Assembly: GCA_945861815.1 (NCBI GenBank)
Contig: CAMAVV010000054.1
Location: 1-8,859 of the forward strand
DNA from: Thermoflexus hugenholtzii JAD2
Lineage (GTDB): Bacteria; Chloroflexota; Dehalococcoidia; SHYB01
Reading direction: 5' to 3'
DNA: 8,859 nt
This document shows, piece by piece, positions 1 to 6,578 of the stretch. The notes beneath the pieces are model-generated. The model was not told the DNA's origin. It saw only the letters and a program-made list of their open reading frames with translations, and made no database searches. The position numbers and the translations under genes are program-made. Within the stretch, counting starts at the first letter, position 1, and every line of letters begins with the position of its first letter.

Positions 1-1687
1 GGTTATAGCCCTTCTGCCGCAGCTCCATACGCTGCATCACCCCGAAGCGATGCTGCTCGTCGACGATGACCAGAGCTAAGCTGCTGAAGTTCACATCTTT
101 TTGGAAGAGGGCGTGCGTCCCGATGAGCACGTCGATCTCGCCGTTCGACATCATCTGCTGAAGCTCTTGCTTCCGCTTGCGCGTCGTGCTGCCCGTCAGC
201 AGGCCGATGGTCACCGGGCGCGCGAGGGATGGCAGGGTAAAGGTCAGCAACTCCTTCGATGCCTCGCCCGCGAGCGCAGAGCCCAGGAGTCGCTGCACCG
301 TGCGGAAGTGCTGTTCGGCAAGGATCTCCGTCGGGGCCATAAAGGCCACCTGCTGCCGGTTGGCGACCGCAGTGAGGATCGCCGCCAGGGCCACCACTGT
401 CTTGCCGCTGCCCACTTCTCCCTGAAGCAGGCGGCTCATCGGCGTTGACTTGCGCATATCGCCCAGCGTTTCGGCGATGGCCTGGGTTTGGGCCCCGGTC
501 AGCTTGAAGGGCAGCAGGGCGTAGAAGGCCTCCAGCAGTTCGGCGTTGGCCTTCAGCGGATGGCCCGGCATCGTCTCCTTCCACTCGCGCCGCCTTGCCA
601 AAACGCCAAGTTGGATGAGGAGGAGTTCATCGAAGGCAAGACGCCGCCGTGCCGCCTCTTTCGCCTCCTCGCTTTCCGGGAAGTGGGCTTGGCGGATGGA
701 GGGCGCTACGGCTGCCAACTGCAACCGCTGTCGTTGAACTTGGGAGAGGGTATCCGGCACCAGAGATGCGTACTGGTCGATGAGCTGCTTCATAAGGGAG
801 CGAAGCCTGCGTCCCGAAAGGCCTTCGGTGAGCGCGTAAACGGGCACGAGGCGTCCCGTGTGCACCAACTCGCCCTCGTCGGCGATCTCATATTCCGGGT
901 TTTCCAACACCTTGCGCCCTTGGTAGAAGACGACGCGCCCGCTAAGCGCGACGCGCATCCCCTGCTTCAAGTTCCGCGCGATGAAGGGCTGGTTGAACCA
1001 GATGACGCGCACGCTGCCCGACTCGTCGCCGACCACCGCCTCCGCCGCGCCAAGGCGACGCTGGCCATAGCGCACCTCTTTCGATTCAAGCACCACGCCG
1101 ATGACCGTCTGGTCCTTGCCCGCTTGCAGCGATGGGATGGGCGTCTTGAGGGAGAAGTCGATGTGTTTGCGAGGGAAGAAATAGAGGAGGTCGCGGATCG
1201 TCTTGACGCCGAGCGATTCGAGCTTTTCAGCGATGACTGGCCCAAAACCCCGAAGGTAGGTGATGGGCTCAGCCAAGCTAGGCCCTCTCGGCGCGGGCAG
1301 CGGCTTTGGCGCTGACGGAACCGGCGGCACGGTTACCCTTTGTGGTGCGCTCTTCGAAGGGAGAGGCGTCGCTGGCGTGGTCTTTTTTCCCTGTTCCTTC
1401 CCGCCGCTGGCCTCATCGCACCAGCGCAGCACCGACTCGAGCCACGACTGGCGCGCCAAGGGGTGTTTGCTGCCATAGGCGGAAGCGGTCATCTCTAGGC
1501 GCGCCAGTGTGGAGTGCAGGGCCGGGTCTGAAATCTTTCTCTGGGCCTCTGCGCTCCATCGCTTTAAGAACTCGTCGAGTCCCCCAGCGACGGCCTTGTT
1601 GGAGAAGCCTTTGCTCTTTTCAAGCAATAGTACCTTGCGCAGGAGGTCGATATTCAGGGACTCCGGCTGGTTCGGCGCTTGCGGCAT
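1..1687 (-). CDS. recG: ATP-dependent DNA helicase RecG, 5' part (C-terminus beyond window)
   Basis: Cytoplasmic superfamily 2 helicase that regresses stalled replication forks and remodels branched recombination intermediates. The reading frame stays open to base 2 with no stop, so 562 codons are visible and most of the second helicase domain is missing. Domains in order: a helical N-terminal accessory domain (about residues 10-95), a Pro/Ala/Lys-rich linker (96-138), the wedge/OB region starting with PITYLRGFGPVIAEKL (141-156), then helicase domain 1. Domain 1 has Walker A GEVGSGKT (423-430), motif Ia MAPTEILAEQH, and the RecG-type motif II DEQH (543-546) followed by RFGV. The ATG at 1687 is chosen because it follows GGGGA with 5 nt spacing and the N-terminal domain reads through from it. 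It is the last visible gene of the fakA-degV-small gene-recG series, 84 bp after its neighbour. An N-terminal extension like this is known in some RecGs (Thermotoga type; Pfam RecG_N). Identification is firm. Confidence 0.96.
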   Translation of the reverse strand, partial: MPQAPNQPESLNIDLLRKVLLLEKSKGFSNKAVAGGLDEFLKRWSAEAQRKISDPALHSTLARLEMTASAYGSKHPLARQSWLESVLRWCDEASGGKEQGKKTTPATPLPSKSAPQRVTVPPVPSAPKPLPAPRGPSLAEPITYLRGFGPVIAEKLESLGVKTIRDLLYFFPRKHIDFSLKTPIPSLQAGKDQTVIGVVLESKEVRYGQRRLGAAEAVVGDESGSVRVIWFNQPFIARNLKQGMRVALSGRVVFYQGRKVLENPEYEIADEGELVHTGRLVPVYALTEGLSGRRLRSLMKQLIDQYASLVPDTLSQVQRQRLQLAAVAPSIRQAHFPESEEAKEAARRRLAFDELLLIQLGVLARRREWKETMPGHPLKANAELLEAFYALLPFKLTGAQTQAIAETLGDMRKSTPMSRLLQGEVGSGKTVVALAAILTAVANRQQVAFMAPTEILAEQHFRTVQRLLGSALAGEASKELLTFTLPSLARPVTIGLLTGSTTRKRKQELQQMMSNGEIDVLIGTHALFQKDVNFSSLALVIVDEQHRFGVMQRMELRQKGYN

Positions 1688-1708
1688 CGCTGTCCCCGTG
1701 GCCTATTT

Positions 1709-1740
1709 TCTCGTTCCTCTCCTTGGCTGGAGAGGGCGTG
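1709..1740 (-). repeat. Palindromic intergenic repeat, copy 1
   Basis: Lies in the 84 bp gap between the small RecG_N-like gene and recG. A perfect 7 bp inverted repeat, CCTCTCC (1716-1722) and GGAGAGG (1729-1735), encloses a 6 nt loop. There is no T tract after it in the direction of transcription, so it is not a standard terminator. It shares its core with the copies at 2969 and 7286 but is the most diverged of the three. Confidence 0.6.
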
Positions 1741-1771
1741 CGCTGGGTCTATCGAAGGAGCAAGGGCAATG

Positions 1772-2110
1772 TTATTGCTGAGGCTGGTCAATCGGGATTG
1801 GCGTTGAGCCTGCGATGACGCCTTGGCACCACTTCAGCATCTTCTCCGCCCACGCCTGCCGCTCCGCCTGTGTCTTGGCGGCATAGGCGGGTGCAATCAG
1901 CTCGTAGCGCCGCAGCAGCGACCTGAACATCGGGTGATGGACGGCCTTATGCGCCTCCATCCCCCAGGCCTTCACAAAGGCGTCCAGACCGCCAGGTGTA
2001 GTGGAGTCCTTGAAGCCGGCCTTCTTCTCCGCCGCCAGCGCATCGTACAGCCGCTGCGCCTTGATGATTTGCGCGGCGTGGCTCGGCTCGTTGGGCACTG
2101 CTGCCGTCAT
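1772..2110 (-). CDS. Small helical protein, free-standing paralogue of the RecG N-terminal domain
   Basis: A protein of 112 residues with no signal peptide, membrane segment or catalytic motif, so probably cytoplasmic. Residues 28-95 align without a gap to residues 23-90 of the RecG encoded just downstream: 29 of 68 positions are identical by my hand count. Shared landmarks are EK..GF, GGLD.F.K.W..EA, R.E...A.AY, RQ.W.E and L.WC. The family matches the RecG N-terminal helical domain; function is unknown. The ATG at 2110 overlaps the degV stop as ATGA, pointing to translational coupling, with GGAAGG 10 nt upstream. A GTG at 2128 would add six residues and is less likely. recG follows after 84 bp that contain a palindromic repeat. 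Plausible origins are domain duplication or fission from recG. Plausible roles are binding RecG or competing for its partner. Both are inference. Confidence 0.82.
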   Translation of the reverse strand: MTAAVPNEPSHAAQIIKAQRLYDALAAEKKAGFKDSTTPGGLDAFVKAWGMEAHKAVHHPMFRSLLRRYELIAPAYAAKTQAERQAWAEKMLKWCQGVIAGSTPIPIDQPQQ

Positions 2111-2952
2111 CGCGATGCGCCCTTCCACATCGCTAGGCCGACGGCTTTGGGACCCAGGTGCGCGCCCATCACTGGCGTGAACTCGCAGATCATGATTTCT
2201 TTGCGCGGGAAATACTGAGCCAGGCTGTCGGCAAGCTGTGCCGCCTCGTCTGCGCAGGCGCTGTGCATAACGCCCAAGGCGCGCAGGCCCTTGGCCTCTC
2301 CTCCCAGCTCCACCATCCGCGCCAGCATGCGCTTCCGAGTGCGCACGCGCCCCACCGGGTGCACCTCGCCTTCGCGCACTGAGATGATGGGCTTCACATC
2401 GAGGAGCGAGCCGAAGAAGCCCTGTAGCCTGCTGGCGCGACCGCCCCGCACAAGATAATCGAGCGTATCGACGGAGCAGTAGCAGCCGATGTTCGGAATC
2501 TCCCGACTGAGGAAGTCGGTCGCCTGCTTGAGCGTGCCGCCTTGCTTGGCGAGCTTGCCCACCTCGCGCACGAGGAAGCCGAGCCCAAGGGAGACCGTCA
2601 ACGTGTCGACCACTTCGATCTTCGCCTTCGTCTGTACCTCTTTCGCCGCTTGAAAGGCCGAGTTGTACGTCCCGCTGAGCTTCGCCGAGATATGCAGCGA
2701 TAGTATCTCGTCGCCAGGGCGGCCGATCTTGTTATAGACATCGAGGAATGCGCCCACCGACGGCTGTGACGTCTTTGGGGTGACGTTGCCCTGCATGAGC
2801 CGCTGGTAGAACTCCGCCGAGGTTATATCGATGCCGTCCAGCAGCGTCTTGTCGCCGATGTGCAGGTTGCAGGGCAGCACGGTGACGCCGAGCTCGCTGA
2901 GGAGGCTCTTCGGAAGGTCGCAAGTGCTGTCTGTGACGATGTGTAGTGCCAT
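2107..2952 (-). CDS. DegV family protein, probable fatty-acid-binding subunit FakB
   Basis: A 281-residue DegV/EDD-fold protein that binds a fatty acid and presents its carboxylate to the FakA kinase. Visible family motifs: N-terminal IVTDSTCDLP (5-14), TSQPS (61-65), ISAKLSGTYNSA (88-99), the VDTLTVSLGLGFLV segment (115-128), SVDTLDYLVRGGRAS (160-174), VKPIISVREGEV (186-197) and the C-terminal GAHLGPKAVG (263-272) with the usual His265. Length is typical. The ATG at 2952 is preferred because family homology begins there. An in-frame start at 3039 would add 29 residues encoded by repeat sequence and unlike DegV. AAGGA lies about 14 nt upstream, a loose Shine-Dalgarno spacing. It lies 73 bp downstream of the fakA-like gene, which supports a kinase/carrier pair, and its stop overlaps the start of the next gene by 4 bp. 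The fatty acid preferred cannot be read from sequence. Confidence 0.93.
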   Translation of the reverse strand: MALHIVTDSTCDLPKSLLSELGVTVLPCNLHIGDKTLLDGIDITSAEFYQRLMQGNVTPKTSQPSVGAFLDVYNKIGRPGDEILSLHISAKLSGTYNSAFQAAKEVQTKAKIEVVDTLTVSLGLGFLVREVGKLAKQGGTLKQATDFLSREIPNIGCYCSVDTLDYLVRGGRASRLQGFFGSLLDVKPIISVREGEVHPVGRVRTRKRMLARMVELGGEAKGLRALGVMHSACADEAAQLADSLAQYFPRKEIMICEFTPVMGAHLGPKAVGLAMWKGASR

Positions 2953-2968
2953 AGATCTGTTTCTTTTC

Positions 2969-3010
2969 CTTGTGCCTCGCCCTGTGGGAGAGGAATGAAA
3001 GGTGAGGGTG
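2969..3010 (-). repeat. Palindromic intergenic repeat, copy 2
   Basis: Occupies most of the 73 bp gap between fakA and degV. Read on the plus strand it has CTTG, then CCTCGCCCT, then TGGGAGAGGA, and closes with GGTGAGGGTG. The arms CCTCGCCC and GGGAGAGG pair imperfectly, and the outer CCTCGCCC and GGTGAGGG are also near-complementary. The block order and spelling match copy 3. No T tract follows in the gene direction. Confidence 0.65.
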
Positions 3011-3025
3011 CTTGATGCCCTGCCT

Positions 3026-4657
3026 TTACTCGATAGCAATCAGATAGTGGTAATGCGGCTGTCCCCCGGCGATGGCCTCGACCTTCGCCTCTCGCGACTG
3101 TTTGCGAACCTCCGCCGCCACAGCCTCTGCATCCGCCTTCGAGACCGCCGCGCCATAGTACAACGTCACCGCCGAGCCTGCCTCTGTCCCCATGCGTTTC
3201 ACCAGTTTGCCCACGACTTCGCGTATATCGTCCCCAGCCGAGACGAGCTTTCCGGCGGTCATGCCGATCGCCTGCCCGCCTCTGACGGAGACTCCATCCA
3301 CCGTGGCATTGCGGACGGCCCTCGTCACCTCGCCCGTCTTTACGGCTTTGACTGCCTTCTGCATCGCCATGGCGTTCTCACGCGACTCCGCCTCGAAGTT
3401 GTAGCCCATCATCGCCGCTACGCCTTGGGGCAGGTCAACCGTCGGGACGACGACGATTTTCTTCGCCGCCTCCATCTCCGCCGCTTGCTTTGCCGCCGGG
3501 ATAACGTTGCTGTTGTTCGGCAGCACGATGACTGTCTCTTGCTTCGCCCCACGGACCGCTTTCAGGATTTCCTGGGCGCTGGGGTTCATCGTCTGGCCGC
3601 CGGGCACAATCGCCGTCGCGCCCAGGCTCAGGAAGATATTCGCCAAGCCTTCGCCGGAGACAACGGCCACCACGCCAACCTTGCCCTGCGGGGCGGCGAC
3701 TTTCTTCGTGGCGTACTCGACGTGCTGTGCGTCGATGTCGTCGATCTTCTTCTTGGCTATCGTCGCCACCGACTTCAGCCAGGCCTCTGCTGCTTCCGGC
3801 GTCTTCGTGTGCAGGTGCACCTTCACAAGGTCGCCGTCGCCGACGACGATGACCGAGTCGCCCAGCGATAGCATTTTCTCCTGGACCTGGTCTGTCTTGG
3901 CCGTGCATCTCTCGACGAGAAACTCAGTGCAGTAGCCGTATGTTCCCCCCAGCTTCGACGTGCCATCGTGGGAGGAGCCAACCCTTAGCTTTCCGGGGCG
4001 AACCTCGCCCGCCGCCGGCGACTTCCCTTGCAGGTAAGCCAGCGCCCCTTCGAAGAGATAGGCAAGTCCCTGACCGCCGGCGTCCACGACGCCATTCTGC
4101 CGCAGGATTTCCAACATAAACGGCGTGCGCGCAACGGTTGTCTTGGCGGTGCTGGTCGCCGCTTGGAGGACTGCCGCAGGCGTATTGTCTGTGGAGGCAA
4201 TGGCCTTGCCGGCGGCGGAGGCCTCCCGCGCAACGGTCAAGATCGTGCCTTCTGTCGGGTTCGTCACCACCGCGTAGGCCTGTGCGCTCCCCTGCTCCAG
4301 CCCGCTGGCGATGTCCTGGCCTGTGAGCCGCTCCTTGCCCTGGACGCTTTTGCTCAGGCCGCGCAGGATCTGCGAGAGGATGACGCCGCTGTTGCCGCGC
4401 GCCCCCATCAGGGAGCCTTTCGCCATCGCCGCTGCGACCTCGCTGGCGCTCCCCTTCGCTGACTTGTCCGCCTCCTCCAGCGCCGAGCGCATGGTGAGGA
4501 GCATGTTGGTGCCGGTATCGCCGTCCGGCACGGGGTAGACGTTGAGGGCGTTGACGGCCTCAACCTGGCCTTCGAGGAGGGCCGTGGCGGCTTGGAACAT
4601 CGCCAGCAGGGCGGCGCCATCGAGGTGGGTGAGCGGCTTGGCAGTCGTTTTGGGCAT
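3026..4657 (-). CDS. fakA: FakA-type fatty acid kinase, DhaL (DAK2) domain protein
   Basis: A 543-residue cytoplasmic kinase, close to the roughly 550 residues usual for FakA (YloV). It phosphorylates FakB-bound fatty acids to acyl-phosphate for PlsX/PlsY phospholipid synthesis. The N-terminal DhaL ATP-binding domain (about 10-210) shows NVYPVPDGDTGTNM (39-52) with the Mg-binding aspartates, GARGNSGVILSQ (85-96) and DAGGQG (192-197). The middle domain has Cys243 in YGYCTEF and the HLH pair (His281, His283), the set expected to hold a metal ion in this family. The C-terminal DegV-like domain ends in PHYHYLIAIE. I chose the ATG at 4657; an in-frame TTG at 4681 would add eight residues. Neither has a convincing Shine-Dalgarno. 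It is the first gene of the leftward unit and is divergent from rpmB. In Bacillus, rpmB, yloU (Asp23), yloV and recG are also clustered; no Asp23 gene is present here. Confidence 0.93.
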   Translation of the reverse strand: MPKTTAKPLTHLDGAALLAMFQAATALLEGQVEAVNALNVYPVPDGDTGTNMLLTMRSALEEADKSAKGSASEVAAAMAKGSLMGARGNSGVILSQILRGLSKSVQGKERLTGQDIASGLEQGSAQAYAVVTNPTEGTILTVAREASAAGKAIASTDNTPAAVLQAATSTAKTTVARTPFMLEILRQNGVVDAGGQGLAYLFEGALAYLQGKSPAAGEVRPGKLRVGSSHDGTSKLGGTYGYCTEFLVERCTAKTDQVQEKMLSLGDSVIVVGDGDLVKVHLHTKTPEAAEAWLKSVATIAKKKIDDIDAQHVEYATKKVAAPQGKVGVVAVVSGEGLANIFLSLGATAIVPGGQTMNPSAQEILKAVRGAKQETVIVLPNNSNVIPAAKQAAEMEAAKKIVVVPTVDLPQGVAAMMGYNFEAESRENAMAMQKAVKAVKTGEVTRAVRNATVDGVSVRGGQAIGMTAGKLVSAGDDIREVVGKLVKRMGTEAGSAVTLYYGAAVSKADAEAVAAEVRKQSREAKVEAIAGGQPHYHYLIAIE

Positions 4658-4698
4658 GCGGTGCGTTTCAGAAGAGGCCAAAGGTGCTGCTTCTGTCG

Positions 4699-4727
4699 TT
4701 GCCTTCAGGGGCCGTCCGTGGTATTCT
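4699..4727 (+). promoter_or_regulatory. Sigma70-like promoter for rpmB
   Basis: A -35 box TTGCCT (4699-4704), a 17 bp spacer and a -10 box TATTCT (4722-4727); each box matches the consensus at 4 of 6 positions. It predicts a start near 4734 and a leader of about 29 nt before the rpmB ATG, with AAGAGG (4751-4756) as ribosome binding site. Its -10 overlaps that of the opposing fakA promoter by five bases. Confidence 0.6.
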
Positions 4728-4751
4728 AGAGAACGTTCCCACCCCAGTCAA
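4723..4751 (-). promoter_or_regulatory. Sigma70-like promoter for the fakA-degV-recG unit
   Basis: Read on the minus strand: -35 TTGACT (4751-4746), exactly 17 bp, then -10 TAGAAT (4728-4723). Each box matches the consensus at 5 of 6 positions, making this the strongest promoter match I found. The predicted start is near 4716, giving a leader of about 58 nt before the fakA ATG at 4657. The -10 lies on top of the rpmB -10 on the other strand, so polymerase can probably occupy only one at a time. Confidence 0.7.
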
Positions 4752-4762
4752 AGAGGCCCAGT

Positions 4763-4948
4763 ATGCCTTCGTGCGACAATTGCCATAAAGGACCCGCCTT
4801 CGGCTTCAACGTGAGCCACTCCAAGCGCCACACTAAGCGCAAGTGGGAGCCGAATATCCAAAAGTCGACTGTCTACATCGACGGCCGCCCGAAGCAGATG
4901 GCTCTCTGCACCCGCTGTCTGCGCAACATGACCAAGGCCAGCCGATAG
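4763..4948 (+). CDS. rpmB: 50S ribosomal protein L28 (bL28), zinc-ribbon form
   Basis: A basic 61-residue large-subunit protein, the usual length for bL28. It starts PSCDNCHKGPAFGFNVSHS and continues with the family segment KRKWEPNIQ (25-33). Cys4, Cys7, Cys49 and Cys52 form two CxxC pairs, so this is the C+ zinc-binding form rather than the zinc-independent paralogue. The ATG at 4763 is supported by AAGAGG six bases upstream. It is the only plus-strand gene in the window. It is transcribed alone from the promoter at 4699-4727 and stops at the terminator 20 bases after its stop codon. Being divergent from fakA fits a known bacterial gene neighbourhood. Identification is certain. Confidence 0.98.
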   Translation: MPSCDNCHKGPAFGFNVSHSKRHTKRKWEPNIQKSTVYIDGRPKQMALCTRCLRNMTKASR

Positions 4949-4967
4949 GCCGCTGCCGATAGATAGC

Positions 4968-5000
4968 AAAACACCCCGACTGGTCGGGGTGTTTTTATTT
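4968..5000 (+). terminator. Intrinsic terminator after rpmB, possibly bidirectional
   Basis: A perfect 12 bp stem, AAAACACCCCGA paired with TCGGGGTGTTTT, around the loop CTGG (4980-4983). A T-rich tract (TTTTTATTT, overlapping the stem end) follows on the plus strand. On the minus strand the stem ends in TTTT before GC, so it could also stop transcription from the convergent GH10 gene, whose stop codon lies about 60 bp away at 5058. Confidence 0.92.
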
Positions 5001-5057
5001 GCCTGCCAAGATTCCGTCTGCGAGTTAGCTTTTGACCCTGACATTCCCACGGCTCAC

Positions 5058-6542
5058 TCACTTTACCGTCAGCTTGACGCTTTCGTCCCTGTTCTTAACC
5101 GTGAACGGCATCTCGACCTTTCGCCCGTCAGGCATCGTGGCGATAAGCGTGTAGTCGCCAAGGAAGGCTTGGAGACGGAGTCCCCCGGCGCTGTCTGTCG
5201 TTCCATCCCACCGGGTCTGCCAGACCTCGTGGATGAGTCGCTTGAGCTTTTCATAGATGGGGCGCGGCGAAAGGTCTTCCCGCAGAAGGCCCGTCGCTGT
5301 CGTGTTGGGGTCGAGCCTGCGGTCGGTAAAGGACCAGTAGGTGATTCCGTCCACCGCCGGGTGCCCGAAGGCGATGATATACATGGCCAGGGCGTAGGCC
5401 GCCTGGGTCTCCTCGCTCCATCCCGCCCACGACTCGCTGTCAAAGAGGTTCTCGCTGGGGGTTGACGGTCGGGACGGTACACTGAGTTCCGTCAGATTCA
5501 AGCGGCCGTACTGGGCGAGCTGTGTGAGGTTGGCCTGCATGCGGTCGAGCGGCACGCGCCCTTCGTTCTTCATATGTGTTTGTATCCCGATGCCATCAAA
5601 GGGCGTGTTGCGCCGCTTCAGCTCTTGCAGGATGGCCTCGATCTTCTCCAACTGCTTCCCGCTCACCACCCGGTTATCGTTGAATAGCAGGATAGCGCTT
5701 GGGTCGCTTTCCCTGGCCCAGCGGAAGGCCGGGTCCACGTAGTCCACAACGCCTTGCCGCGTGCTCTCGGTGAGGGGTGCGATCAGCTGCTGGCCGCGAA
5801 GCATTCCCGCGAGGGAGAAGGTGTTCTTTGTCTCGTTGACCACCACCCATTCCGATACTCTTCCCTTATACCGTGTTGCCAGGTCCCGCACGTGGGCCTC
5901 GGCGACGCGGAACTGCTCCGCCTGGGCGCCTATCTCCGTGAACCAGGGCGGGTGCTCTTGTGTATAGATAAGCGCATGTCCTCTTACCGTTGTGCCATGT
6001 TTGGCTGCCAGGCGCAGGCCGATCTCCGCGACGTCGTTCCTGCGGTTCCCTTGCGTCGCTTCGTAGCTTCGCCAGACGAAGCCCCAGGCGAATTCGTTGA
6101 AGAGGGAGAAGAAGCGCTCTTCGTAGGCTGCCTGCTCCTGGGCGCTGACCACGCCGCGCTGCAGCTCGTTCGGCTGTCCGCCGAATCTGAAGCGATGCTT
6201 CTTCTGTTCGATGCGCACAGGGATGCCGCGCAAGGGCCGTCCGTTCCCGTCCGTCAATTCGATGGTGAGCGCGCCTTGGCGAAGCTTGGCGATATTGGCG
6301 CAGGCCTGCTCCAGGGTCGCGACCTCTGCTGGTGTGAGGGCAAGCGCTTGCACATTGGCGATTTCCCGGATGAGCGAAGGACAGGGATTCGCCTCTGGTG
6401 TGGACGTTGGCAACGAGGCGGCCGTGGGAGACGGCACAGGGCTTGACGAGGGCACCCCCGACTCGCTATTTGAGGAGCAGGAGGCGACGAGCAATACAGC
6501 CGCAAGGCCAGCCAACAGAAGTGGGAGCCTAACCTGGCGCAT
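5058..6542 (-). CDS. Glycoside hydrolase family 10 lipoprotein (endo-beta-1,4-xylanase-like)
   Basis: A 494-residue predicted exported, membrane-anchored hydrolase. A basic start and hydrophobic core (residues 6-20) lead to a lipobox VASC with lipidated Cys22, then a Ser/Pro/Thr-rich tether (23-53). A small N-terminal domain (about 90-120) precedes the GH10 barrel (about 120-440). GH10 marks: RGHALIY (187-193), WVVVNE with the proposed acid/base Glu237, FNDN (287-290), GIGIQTHM (317-324), TELS with the proposed nucleophile Glu352, and TYWSFTD (401-407). A short beta-rich C-terminal module (about 450-494) follows. Departures from common GH10: the usual WH after RGHxL is YT, and the residue after TEL is Ser rather than Asp, so xylan may not be the real substrate. 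The gene starts 36 bp after rpe, has no Shine-Dalgarno, and may use the -10 just upstream. GH10 membership is confident; substrate is not. Confidence 0.9.
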   Translation of the reverse strand: MRQVRLPLLLAGLAAVLLVASCSSNSESGVPSSSPVPSPTAASLPTSTPEANPCPSLIREIANVQALALTPAEVATLEQACANIAKLRQGALTIELTDGNGRPLRGIPVRIEQKKHRFRFGGQPNELQRGVVSAQEQAAYEERFFSLFNEFAWGFVWRSYEATQGNRRNDVAEIGLRLAAKHGTTVRGHALIYTQEHPPWFTEIGAQAEQFRVAEAHVRDLATRYKGRVSEWVVVNETKNTFSLAGMLRGQQLIAPLTESTRQGVVDYVDPAFRWARESDPSAILLFNDNRVVSGKQLEKIEAILQELKRRNTPFDGIGIQTHMKNEGRVPLDRMQANLTQLAQYGRLNLTELSVPSRPSTPSENLFDSESWAGWSEETQAAYALAMYIIAFGHPAVDGITYWSFTDRRLDPNTTATGLLREDLSPRPIYEKLKRLIHEVWQTRWDGTTDSAGGLRLQAFLGDYTLIATMPDGRKVEMPFTVKNRDESVKLTVK

Positions 6543-6548
6543 TGGGCC

Positions 6549-6554
6549 AGTATA
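6549..6554 (-). promoter_or_regulatory. -10 box just upstream of the GH10 start (possible leaderless promoter)
   Basis: TATACT on the minus strand (5 of 6 consensus bases) ends only six bases before the GH10 ATG at 6542, placing a predicted transcription start on or next to the start codon. No Shine-Dalgarno is present between it and the ATG. I see no good -35 at 16-18 bp, so the promoter is tentative. Read-through from rpe, which ends 36 bp upstream, is the alternative. Confidence 0.4.
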
Positions 6555-6578
6555 CGACGCTGCACAACTGGCGACGGG

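Noticed and set aside
3..584. Minus-strand open frame of 193 codons at the left edge
   Set aside because: It is one frame off recG. The adjacent frame encodes GEVGSGKT and DEQHRFGV, so this one is a shadow. The true recG frame has no stop inside the window.
488..1315. Long plus-strand open frame (275 codons) antisense to recG
   Set aside because: It mirrors the real recG frame, and its translation is compositionally biased with no recognisable motif. The minus strand carries clear RecG motifs through the same bases.
1688..1771. Hairpin before recG considered as an intrinsic terminator
   Set aside because: The stem is good but no T tract follows on the minus strand, and the same core recurs in two other gaps, so it fits a dispersed repeat better.
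2953..3039. Extended N-terminus for the DegV protein starting at 3039
   Set aside because: The extra 29 residues are encoded by the palindromic repeat and overlap the fakA end, and DegV homology starts exactly at the ATG at 2952.
4949..5057. Small gene or RNA between rpmB and the GH10 gene
   Set aside because: The stretch is only 109 bp and is accounted for by the terminator; no open frame with a ribosome binding site is evident.
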